Below the pieces are notes generated by a model. That model was not told the origin of the DNA. It ran no database searches and saw only the letters and a program-made list of their open reading frames with translations. From Phycisphaera sp. (GTDB lineage Bacteria; Planctomycetota; Phycisphaerae; Phycisphaerales; UBA1924): DNA of 64,000 nt. This document shows positions 57,488 through 64,000 of this stretch, piece by piece (position 1 is the first letter of the stretch; each line of letters begins with the position of its first letter). The position numbers were made by a program, and so were the translations under genes. The stretch covers positions 243,205-307,204 of the forward strand of contig CP098402.1 of assembly GCA_025916675.1 (NCBI GenBank), read 5' to 3'.

Positions 57488-57861
57488 CCAACCAAGAGAC
57501 GCGCACCAAGGTATGCCAGACCTGCGGACGCACCTTCTTGTGGCGAAAGAAGTGGGAGCGGTCGTGGGATCAGGTCCGCTACTGCTCCGACCAATGCCGC
57601 CGAGAGAAGCCCGGCCCGCTGGACGCCAGGATCGAGGCGGCCATCAATGACCTCTTGTCAAGTCGCGGCGCCGGTGCCACCATCTGCCCAAGCGAGGCGG
57701 CTCGGGCCGTGGACCCAGAAGGCTGGAAGCCGCTGATGGAACGCACGCGAAGGGCGGCCCGCCGGCTCGCGCGTTTGGGAACGATCGAGATCATTCAGGG
57801 CGGATCGCGGGTCTCACCAGACCAACTGCGCGGCCCGATCCGCCTCCGAGCCAGGACCTGA
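57484..57861 (+). CDS. DUF2256-DUF3253 fusion protein
   Basis: A 125-residue protein. The N-terminus is a DUF2256 zinc motif, [18 protein letters not shown], followed by VRYCSDQCR. From about residue 45 it is a DUF3253-type winged helix ([25 protein letters not shown] and GTIEIIQGG). Both domains are conserved but uncharacterised. The GTG start overlaps the kinase stop by four bases. Confidence 0.85.
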   Translation: MTNQETRTKVCQTCGRTFLWRKKWERSWDQVRYCSDQCRREKPGPLDARIEAAINDLLSSRGAGATICPSEAARAVDPEGWKPLMERTRRAARRLARLGTIEIIQGGSRVSPDQLRGPIRLRART

Positions 57862-57864
57862 TCC

Positions 57865-59052
57865 TCACCGATCCAGCGAACTCGCCCGCCCGATCGCACC
57901 GTCCCCAAACTTGCTCCGGATCGCGTCGGCGGCCTCGTCCACGCGGCTGGTTTTCTCGTGCTCAGCGGCGTCGAACAGGCCCGGTCCTTCTGGTGTCGCG
58001 AGGTTGCTCGCACTCACGCCGAGCAGCCGTACCGGCTCGAAACCCCGTTTGGCCCAGGTATCCAGTAATGCCGAGGCCTCGCGCACGATGGCGGCGCTCT
58101 CCGAGCTCGGTTCGGCCAGCGTGTGGTTGCGTGTGATGGTCTTGAACTCGCCGTTGCGGACCTTGAGCGTGAGCGTGCCGGCAGCACGGTTGGCCCGCCG
58201 CAGCCGCCACGCCACGCGCTCGGCCAGGTCGACAACCTGCGCATGGCACTGGTCCTGCGTGTTCAGGTTCTCGCCGAAGGTGCGTTCGTGCCCGATCGAT
58301 TTCGCGCGCCGATCGGTGACGATGGGCCGATCATCGATGCCACGGCAGCGGTTCCACAGCGCGTCGCCCATCGTGCCGAAGAGACGCTTGAGCGTGGGCT
58401 TGTCGAGCGCGCGGAGCTGGCCAAAAGTAGAGATGCCCAGCTTCTTGAGCTTCGCCTCGCTGGCCGGGCCGACGCCCCAGAGGCGAAAGATCGCCAGGGG
58501 CTCAAGAAAGTCCTCGACCTCGCCGTCGCGCACGATCACGAGCCCGTCGGGCTTGTCCAGGTCGCTGGCGATCTTGGCCACCAGCTTGCTGGGCGCCACG
58601 CCGATGCTGACGGTCAGTTGCGTCTCGCGCTTGACGTCTGCGCGGATCTTTTTGGCGATGGCCAAGCCATCCCCCAGCAGACGCAGGCTGCCGGTGACAT
58701 CCAGGAACGCCTCGTCCACGCTCAGCGGCTCGACCAGCGGCGTGACGGTCTCGAAGACATCGAACACCGCCTGGCTGGCCGCCCGGTACTTGGCGAACGA
58801 GCCCTTGACGAAGATGGCCTGCGGGCACAGCCGCCGAGCCACCGCCCCGGGCATTGCGCTGCGGCAGCCAAATTCTCTCGCCTCATAGCTCGCCGCCGCG
58901 ACGACCCCGCGCGGCCCGGCCCCGCCCACGAGCACCGGCTTGCCCCGCAGCTCGGGGTTGTCCCGCTGCTCGACCGACGCGAAGAACGCGTCCAGGTCGG
59001 CGTGAAGAACGACCCTGCGGGGGCTGGGAGAAGATTCGCCTTCGGCGGGCAT
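57865..59052 (-). CDS. dinB: DNA polymerase IV
   Basis: A 395-residue Y-family translesion polymerase. Motifs are VVLHADLDAFFASVEQRDNP with the metal Asp, AASYEAREFG, the PLSVDEAFLDVTG palm motif, and IGVAPSKLVAKIASD. Then come a helix-hairpin-helix (FRLWGVGPASEAKLKKLGI) and the little-finger domain. Length fits. ATG 59052 is chosen; the frame upstream is low complexity and crosses a terminator. It converges on the DUF2256 gene. Confidence 0.94.
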   Translation of the reverse strand: MPAEGESSPSPRRVVLHADLDAFFASVEQRDNPELRGKPVLVGGAGPRGVVAAASYEAREFGCRSAMPGAVARRLCPQAIFVKGSFAKYRAASQAVFDVFETVTPLVEPLSVDEAFLDVTGSLRLLGDGLAIAKKIRADVKRETQLTVSIGVAPSKLVAKIASDLDKPDGLVIVRDGEVEDFLEPLAIFRLWGVGPASEAKLKKLGISTFGQLRALDKPTLKRLFGTMGDALWNRCRGIDDRPIVTDRRAKSIGHERTFGENLNTQDQCHAQVVDLAERVAWRLRRANRAAGTLTLKVRNGEFKTITRNHTLAEPSSESAAIVREASALLDTWAKRGFEPVRLLGVSASNLATPEGPGLFDAAEHEKTSRVDEAADAIRSKFGDGAIGRASSLDR

Positions 59053-59079
59053 GAGGCATGATAAGGTCGCCAACGACAA

Positions 59080-59101
59080 CGCCCGGGCCGAAGCCCGGGC
59101 G
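59080..59101 (-). terminator. Terminator between the FN3-like gene and dinB
   Basis: On the minus strand a 9-bp CGCCCGGGC/GCCCGGGCG stem closes a stable TTCG tetraloop and is followed by TTGTCGTTG. It ends the transcript of the 59179-59865 gene before dinB begins. Confidence 0.8.
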
Positions 59102-59178
59102 TCGCCGCTCGTGGGGGTCAATCCATTTCGCGACGGCGGAGCCGGTGCACGGGCCCGCCGCCGAGGCGTCAAGACGAA

Positions 59179-59865
59179 TCAGGCCGCGTCCGCCGCCGTC
59201 GCCGGCCCGGCCTGGCTGCCCTGGCTGCCGAAGTTCAGCGGCTCGGGCGTCGACCACGCGCCCGTGTTGTTGTTGCCGATGATGCCCCGCACGCGGTAGC
59301 TCACGCTCCGCAGGCCGCCGGGCACGGCCGGGTCGGTGTGCATCTTCTCGCCGGTCACGGCGATGGTCGCCCAGGGGCTTTCCTGGCCGACGAGGTCGGT
59401 CGTCGACCGCTGGACCTCGAAGACCGCGCCGGCGGCGGCGACCTTGAAGGCCAGGCGCAGCGAGCCGTCGGAGAAGCTGGTGAGCGAGAGGTCGCCGGGC
59501 TTGGCGGGCGCCGGGCGCTCGCTGGGCTCCTTGGGGGGGTCCAGCTCGGCCCGCACGTAGACGCCCTCGTCCTGGGTGTCCTTCACGTAGGCGTCGATGG
59601 TGGCCACGCAGCTGCTCAGGCGGTTCTTCATCAGCTTGAAGGCGTTCTTCTTGGCGGTTGTGCTCGCTTTGGCGGCCGCCTTTTTTGCCGTTCGGTCGAC
59701 CAGCGAATCCTCAGCCGCAGAAACGGTGGCCTCAAACGCCTGGATTTGGGCCAAATCGAGCCCCGTGTCGGGCGGCCCGGCTTGCCCGCCGGCCCACACG
59801 GTCGCGTGGTGGCGGGCCCAGGCCAGCAGCAGTGCTTCCTTATCCGGATAGCGCGGTGAACCCAT
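59179..59865 (-). CDS. Hypothetical protein with helical N-part and FN3-like C-part
   Basis: A 228-residue protein with no signal peptide. The first half is helical and Ala/Lys-rich (SLVDRTAKKAAAKASTTAKK). The second half reads as a fibronectin type III-like sandwich (GSLRLAFKVAAAGAVFEVQRS, then VSYRVRGIIGNNNTGAWSTP). I know no function. ATG 59865 lies in the border region where base composition begins to change; a promoter is expected upstream. Confidence 0.65.
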   Translation of the reverse strand: MGSPRYPDKEALLLAWARHHATVWAGGQAGPPDTGLDLAQIQAFEATVSAAEDSLVDRTAKKAAAKASTTAKKNAFKLMKNRLSSCVATIDAYVKDTQDEGVYVRAELDPPKEPSERPAPAKPGDLSLTSFSDGSLRLAFKVAAAGAVFEVQRSTTDLVGQESPWATIAVTGEKMHTDPAVPGGLRSVSYRVRGIIGNNNTGAWSTPEPLNFGSQGSQAGPATAADAA

Positions 59866-59989
59866 GACCGAATCTCCAGCATTGTGCCCCGGGCGGGCGT
59901 CCGGCACCGTGCCGGGCGAGCGTCAGGGGCGGTCTGGAGGGTTCATCGGGGGGATGTGGGGGTGGGTTTAGTGGGAATCAGAATTTCTA

Positions 59990-60005
59990 GACCAACTTTT
60001 TGGTC
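59990..60005 (-). terminator. Weak terminator after the small Cys-rich gene
   Basis: The minus strand has a perfect 6-bp stem GACCAA/TTGGTC with an AAAG loop, followed by TAGAAATTCTGATTC. It lies 73 bases after the stop of the 58-residue gene. Confidence 0.5.
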
Positions 60006-60077
60006 GTGGGCAAAGACACTTATGGAGTTCAAGCCGCTTGGCGGCTTTGCAAGAGCAGTTCTCCCGAGAGCATCGTG

Positions 60078-60254
60078 TCAGTCATCGCTGGAACTGGACG
60101 GGGCTTCGCTCTCAGTGGATTCATCTGCATCGCCATCATTGCAAGAAAGACCCAGAGGCATCCACTCGCCGTCGTCGCACCTGTGCAGATGACCTTCCTG
60201 GCACTTTTCCGCCCCGTGTGAATAAAGCTTCCCATCGTACTCACATTTGTCCAT
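60078..60254 (-). CDS. Small Cys-rich protein, DUF1496-like pattern
   Basis: A 58-residue protein with four cysteines: MDKCEYDGKLYSHGAEKCQ then LHRCDDGEWMPLGLSC, ending in an acidic Ser/Asp tail. The spacing (CxYxGxxYSxG, later C-x-D-G-x-W and a final Cys) resembles DUF1496 and other small domains with paired disulfides. AAGGAG six bases before ATG 60254 is one of the best Shine-Dalgarno sites in the window. It starts 20 bases after the stop of the protective-antigen-like gene, so the two are almost surely co-transcribed. It lacks a signal peptide. The role is unknown; a partner of the pore protein is possible. Confidence 0.75.
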   Translation of the reverse strand: MDKCEYDGKLYSHGAEKCQEGHLHRCDDGEWMPLGLSCNDGDADESTESEAPSSSSDD

Positions 60255-60274
60255 TGTAGCTCCTTTGTCAGAAG

Positions 60275-62233
60275 TTAGTTTTCGGATCGGTCAATTGCAA
60301 CATGGAGATCGATCATGCTCCGTCGCGGGTAAACACGACTTCGCTTTTGCTGTGTTTCGACAAATTGCTCAAGTTCGTTTCTGAACAGCCTGTAGTACGA
60401 GGGCCACAGTGTGTCGTCATTTCCGCGATCTGGGTCGGCTTTATAGAGATCGTCTGTTCGCCATCGAAGAACTTGGCTCACACTAAACTTGCCGCCCCCG
60501 CGCATGCTGAATGCCTGCTGGGCACTATTTGCGTTAACGACAGCATCTGGCCATGAGACCGTCTTCTGGTGCATATCAAATTCGTAACCGATCTGCAAAG
60601 ACTCAGTAGCTGGCGAAGATCCCATTCGAAACTTGATCGTAGTGTGCTCTGCTGCCGTGAAAGTACATTCAGCGGTCCCGGGTGCCGTGATTCGCCAATG
60701 GGTAGAACCAAGCCGTCGAATCGGCTCAAAGCCTTGGCCGCTGTCGGCAAGCAAGCCCGTGGTGTTGAGGTCTGAAACAACGTTTAGGGGTCGACGCTGC
60801 CACTGTTCGCGTTTTCCGTGGTAAGGAATGGTATCCAGATACATCGCATGCTTTTCTCGATCGGAAATGCGGAATGGGGGAACCGACACGGTCTCTTCGT
60901 TTACTACTGCAAAAACGTGCTCATGGTGGTGGCCACCCACCACCACGCGAATTCGATCACCGGGTCGGAGGTCGACGGCCAGTTCTTCTTGATCATCCGT
61001 CGCCCAATCGATCTTCGAATACCCTACATCTGCATCAAATGGCCTTGCGTCTGATTCGCCAGCAGACACAAGCACAAGCCACACTTCACCCCCAAAGTCA
61101 GCAATTGGCAATTCGAGCAAGTCCTTGTGCGAGCGGCTTATATCAAGGGCATCGGCCGCGAGATGCCAGCGACTTTGTGCTTCGCCACCGTCTGCGGCCG
61201 GGGTCGCTGAAATACCGGCCACGCTAAGGATGGTGTCCGCGCTTAGAGCGATTGCATCGTCGGCTGAAAGACAAAGTTCAATCGCTCGCTCTAGAGAGAT
61301 GGGATCGCCGTTCAAATCTCGGTGAGCTATCCGTCCGCGATGGTGTCGGTCGTCGCTCACCACGTGAACATCGGAAGTACGTACCTGGGAGATAGCTTGT
61401 TGGGCTACGAAGCTTCCCTTGAGGCTTGGTTCATGCGTCACGAACTCATAATCCAGACTTGAAAGGGCGACGTGAAAAGACCGGCCTTGCTCGACAGCGT
61501 CTCGTAGTTCTACGGTGTTTATCCCTGTCAGTTCTATTACAACAGGTTGTTGTTCGTGGGGCATCAAGATCAGGCCGAGTGCTCCATCAACCGAGTGTTG
61601 GGCTGCGATTGGGTTCAGTTGGGTCGTCGCGGGCGGAGCTGTTTGATGAAATGTGGCGCGAAGACTCTCGATACGGATGGGATGTCCGGTGGGATTATAC
61701 AAATTTACGCTTGTGCGAATCCGTCCCGCCTTCGGACCAATCTGCATGTTTTGCTTTTGGACAAGCTCGCGTGCCTCCGATTCAGATTGAAGAAATGTTT
61801 GGACGTCCTTGGCGTCAAACCGCGATCCTGATTTCGAAGTGTAGCTCAGCGAGGCGGATAGCTTTGAGGATGCTGTCCCCACGCCGTCTTTCCAGCCAAC
61901 CTCTGCGGAAGCCGTGATATTTGCGATGGTCTCAACCTCACTCCACGTGGAATTGGTTTGAGTAAATGAAGAGGAGTTAGTGATAGCAGCTTTCACCGTC
62001 TTGGTTAGTGTTGCATCAACGATGAGCATGTGCTCGAAGCTGACTTCAAGCGGACCATTTGGTACGATCACGAGCGGGTAATACTCATTCACAAGAGGAT
62101 TGAATACCCTCTGCATCACCGCATCGCCCTGGAGTTCTAACTCTCGTGCGTCTGGGATCCCATCGCCATCGCGGTCAGTGACGGCGTCGGCAAGGCAAAT
62201 GGTCAGTGCCAGCGGGAGGACTATTAGCAACAT
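60275..62233 (-). CDS. Protective-antigen-like (binary toxin B) pore-forming protein
   Basis: A 652-residue exported protein. A signal peptide (MLLIVLPLALTICLADA) is followed by a calcium-type motif DRDGDGIPDARE at 20-31, as in anthrax protective antigen. NPLVNEYYPLVIV parallels its PLVAAYPIVHV. Residues ~100-132 alternate polar and apolar residues around a KDG turn, like the membrane-inserting beta hairpin. RIRTSVNLYNPTGHPI and GRIAHRDLNGDPISLERAIEL match the order of the later pore domains. No furin-like loop or PA14 domain is present, and the last ~320 residues are unfamiliar. ATG 62233 has GGAG upstream. The gene is AT-richer than its neighbours. I infer homology by eye only. Confidence 0.7.
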   Translation of the reverse strand: MLLIVLPLALTICLADAVTDRDGDGIPDARELELQGDAVMQRVFNPLVNEYYPLVIVPNGPLEVSFEHMLIVDATLTKTVKAAITNSSSFTQTNSTWSEVETIANITASAEVGWKDGVGTASSKLSASLSYTSKSGSRFDAKDVQTFLQSESEARELVQKQNMQIGPKAGRIRTSVNLYNPTGHPIRIESLRATFHQTAPPATTQLNPIAAQHSVDGALGLILMPHEQQPVVIELTGINTVELRDAVEQGRSFHVALSSLDYEFVTHEPSLKGSFVAQQAISQVRTSDVHVVSDDRHHRGRIAHRDLNGDPISLERAIELCLSADDAIALSADTILSVAGISATPAADGGEAQSRWHLAADALDISRSHKDLLELPIADFGGEVWLVLVSAGESDARPFDADVGYSKIDWATDDQEELAVDLRPGDRIRVVVGGHHHEHVFAVVNEETVSVPPFRISDREKHAMYLDTIPYHGKREQWQRRPLNVVSDLNTTGLLADSGQGFEPIRRLGSTHWRITAPGTAECTFTAAEHTTIKFRMGSSPATESLQIGYEFDMHQKTVSWPDAVVNANSAQQAFSMRGGGKFSVSQVLRWRTDDLYKADPDRGNDDTLWPSYYRLFRNELEQFVETQQKRSRVYPRRSMIDLHVAIDRSEN

Positions 62234-62513
62234 GGTGAGAATCTCCGGATCGATCAGTGCAATCGTTTGCTCGCTGAGGACAGCGGCACTTACGCGCAAG
62301 GCGGTGGCTGATCTGTTGGGGTAAAGTCATTTACTGGATGCGCAATATGCTAACGCTCCGACACCAGTTCACGGAACAGAGAAGTTTTTTCCTGGCAGCA
62401 TTAGCAGGCCACCGGTTGGGGGCTGCTAAGCCCAGTTAATGAGTGAGGTTACGATCGCTCGGTCAGGGTCAAAGGAGATTCGACGACAACTGGGCGTGTG
62501 AAGCAGGGCGGCC
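62234..62513. other. AT-richer upstream region of the protective-antigen-like gene
   Basis: There is no convincing gene in these 280 bases. It must hold the promoter of the leftward toxin-like gene, but I see no clear -35/-10 pair. Confidence 0.4.
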
Positions 62514-62723
62514 CATTCCCGCTCGCGGGCAGATCATTCCGGCTTCCGGACGGACCGTTCCCGCTCAGGGACGGACCTTTTCCGCTCTCGGACGGAGTGT
62601 TTCCGTACGGAGATGGACTGTTTCCGCACGGGGATGGACCATTTCCGCTCTCGGATGGAGTGATTCCGCACGGAAAAGGTCCATCCCCGGCCGGGAATGG
62701 TCCGTCCCCGGGGGCCAGAGCCC
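62514..62723. repeat. 21-bp tandem repeat array, nine to ten units
   Basis: Units start at 62514, 62535, 62556, 62577, 62598, 62619, 62640, 62661, 62682 and 62703, all exactly 21 bases. The consensus is near CNTTCCGCNCNCGGANGGAC, each with an imperfect TCCG...CGGA palindrome. The last unit is degenerate. Because 21 is a multiple of three, heptapeptide repeats appear in every open frame on both strands, but no frame has gene-like features. Confidence 0.85.
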
Positions 62724-62739
62724 GCCTGGGAGGCAGTGA

Positions 62740-62771
62740 GGGGGGTTTTGGGGGGTTGGTGGGGGTGGGGG
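62740..62771 (+). other. G-quadruplex-like tract
   Basis: Four long G runs (6, 6, 5 and 5) are separated by TTTT, TTGGT and T. This fits an intramolecular G-quadruplex on the plus strand. A C-rich tract lies at about 63010-63055. Confidence 0.6.
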
Positions 62772-62784
62772 TCGTGGCGCTCTT

Positions 62785-62896
62785 GCTCCCTCTCCCCGTC
62801 TTCGGGGAGAGGGCCGGGGTGAGGGGTCTTGGAATACCACGAACGCCCGGCAGACCCCTCACCCCAACCCTCTCCCCGAAGACGGGGAGAGGGAGC
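62785..62896. repeat. 45-bp inverted repeat (palindromic intergenic element)
   Basis: Left arm 62785-62829 and right arm 62852-62896 are reverse complements apart from two adjacent positions, with a 22-base spacer. Each arm itself contains the nested hairpin CTCTCCCCGTCTTCGGGGAGAG. Such CCCTCTCCCC...GGGGTGAGGGG elements recur between genes in many genomes and may be remnants of small mobile elements. Confidence 0.85.
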
Positions 62897-63070
62897 AGGA
62901 GGGGCCTCGCGGCCTTGTTCAGAGGCGCCGATCGCCGATTGCCGATCTCCAGCGTCGCGGCCGGCACGGCCGTCGCCCGATACCCTGATGCGAGGGCCAC
63001 CGGACGGCCCCGCGCCCCCGCCCGTCCCCCCCCAACACCCCCCCCGGAGGGGCCGGCAAGGAAGCCACCC

Positions 63071-64000
63071 ATGGGCATGTACGAAAAAGACGGCATCGGC
63101 ATGTTCCACGGCCGCCTCATCATGCTGGCGGGCCTTGGGCTCGTCGGCTTTGCGGCCCTCACCACCCAGCTCGGGCGGTTGAGCTTCCACCTGGGGCCGG
63201 GGCTGCGAGACCAGGCCGAGAGCCGGCTCGAGCGGCTGGCCTGGGAGCCGACCGTCCGCGGCCGCATCCTCGACCGCACCGGCCGCGTGCTGGCCCAGGA
63301 CCGGCCGACCTTTGACGTGCGGATCGACTATTCGGTGCTCAGCGGCTCGTGGGCCGAGGCCCGCAGCATCGAGTTCGCCCGCCAGGTGCACCGGGCCGTG
63401 TGGCGAGAGCTGGCGCCCGAGCAACGCGACGCGCTGGCCCGCGGGTACGAGCCGTACTTCGACGAGCACGTCGAGCACGGGCTGGCCGAGCTGGCGCTGG
63501 TGGCCGGCGTGCCGCTCGAGGCCATCGTGGCCCGCAAGGCCGAGGTGCTCGAAGAGGTCGAGACGATCCGCAAGGGGTACGTCGATCGCCGACGTGAGCA
63601 GATCGAAGACCGTGCCCTGGCCCGCGGCGAAGAACTCTCCAAAGAACTTGTGGAGCGACAAGCCAACCGGCCGGTGGCCGAGCAGAAGCAGCCGCACACG
63701 ATCATCCCCCAGGTCGAGGACGCCGTGGGATTCGCCGTGCTGGCCTTGCGCGAGCGCACGACCGTGCTCGAAGCGCCGGTACACGATCTTGAGGGCAACC
63801 CAACGGGCACGCTGGCCCGGACCGAGCTGCCGCTGGTGCCCAGGCTCGACGCCGGGCACTCGCGTAACCGCCAGTACCCCTACAGCTCCATCACCACCGA
63901 GATCGATCGTTCCACCCTGCCCGGCCCGCTCAAGGGCGATGGCGGTGGCCGTGGCGGGGGATCGATCGGCGTGACCGTCAAGGGCACGATGGACGCCATC
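63071..64000 (+). CDS. mrdA: Penicillin-binding protein 2-like, N-terminal part
   Basis: An open frame of 310 codons from ATG 63071 (AAGGAAG upstream) runs off the right edge. A cytoplasmic start with one transmembrane helix (LIMLAGLGLVGFAALTTQL) leads to the class B PBP dimerisation domain signature VRGRILDRTGRVLAQDRPTFDVRID. A long helical segment with coiled-coil character (residues ~130-210) is inserted. The transpeptidase active-site motifs lie beyond the window. These enzymes crosslink peptidoglycan in elongation; in Planctomycetes their presence is of interest because the wall is reduced or unusual in some members. Confidence 0.8.
   Translation, partial: MGMYEKDGIGMFHGRLIMLAGLGLVGFAALTTQLGRLSFHLGPGLRDQAESRLERLAWEPTVRGRILDRTGRVLAQDRPTFDVRIDYSVLSGSWAEARSIEFARQVHRAVWRELAPEQRDALARGYEPYFDEHVEHGLAELALVAGVPLEAIVARKAEVLEEVETIRKGYVDRRREQIEDRALARGEELSKELVERQANRPVAEQKQPHTIIPQVEDAVGFAVLALRERTTVLEAPVHDLEGNPTGTLARTELPLVPRLDAGHSRNRQYPYSSITTEIDRSTLPGPLKGDGGGRGGGSIGVTVKGTMDAI

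Noticed and set aside
62514-62723. The 21-bp array as a CRISPR locus
   Set aside because: Repeats are contiguous, without spacers, and no cas genes are nearby.
62443-62739. Open frames on both strands over the 21-bp array, coding heptapeptide repeats
   Set aside because: A repeat length divisible by three keeps every frame open. There is no ribosome binding site, signal or composition typical of genes here.

Overview
The window is GC-rich, densely coding chromosomal DNA from a planctomycete, most likely a marine member of the class Phycisphaerae. The main pointers are three exported proteins ending in the paired FDFL-x-FQNAF type dockerin repeats with a terminal Gly-Cys, many Lys/Ala/Thr-rich tails on housekeeping proteins, an MEP isoprenoid gene (ispG), and outer-membrane and type II secretion style genes. 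No rRNA operon, CRISPR array, prophage or transposase was seen.

Layout. 1-2524 (minus): an MBL-fold hydrolase, a DUF4442 hotdog protein and a membrane protein cut by the window edge. 2711-10073 (plus): a dockerin protein, an acetyltransferase, glutamate dehydrogenase, a tight DUF1573 / rhodanese / MauE-DoxX operon, rpsR standing alone, a free methionine-R-sulfoxide reductase, and a DinB-superfamily gene broken by an in-frame stop. 10081-16604: ispG, an RNase HII-like protein, ribD, ygfZ, an M42 aminopeptidase and an HTH-receiver regulator. 17119-26239 (plus): a secretion/pilus-like cluster made of an exported HEAT plus pseudo-receiver protein, three pseudopilins, a small membrane protein, a 1040-residue secretin with a second N0-like domain behind the pore, and a TPR lipoprotein. 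26248-33542: recJ, cobalamin adenosyltransferase, a membrane SpoIIE phosphatase, a tautomerase, thiG and glmS. 33652-43946: an acetyltransferase, then a complete fructose-type PTS (EIIC, EIIB and a fused HPr-EI-EIIA) divergent from a large secreted GH38 alpha-mannosidase, which overlaps a HupE/UreJ gene. 44113-46142: a histidine kinase split by a one-base frameshift and two receiver proteins. 46286-54774: two tRNA-Leu genes around a zinc-ribbon membrane protein, recA, a DUF6065-like gene, two tandem dockerin paralogues, a STAS protein, a DEAD-box helicase that appears to start at CTG, and a histone H1-like protein. 54859-59865: a methyltransferase, a glycosyltransferase, a Kdo/WaaP-like kinase, a DUF2256-DUF3253 protein, DNA polymerase IV and an FN3-like hypothetical.

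The most unusual part is 59990-63070. It is visibly AT-richer and carries an exported protein resembling the pore-forming part of anthrax protective antigen-type binary toxins (60275-62233). A 58-residue Cys-rich protein with an excellent ribosome binding site follows at 60078-60254. Upstream lie nine to ten 21-bp tandem units, a G-quadruplex-like tract and a 45-bp near-perfect inverted repeat. The window ends inside a PBP2-like gene.

How genes work together: the pseudopilins, secretin and TPR lipoprotein look like one envelope machine. The secreted mannosidase and the PTS look like a glycan degradation and uptake unit. The methyltransferase, glycosyltransferase and sugar kinase look like lipopolysaccharide core synthesis.
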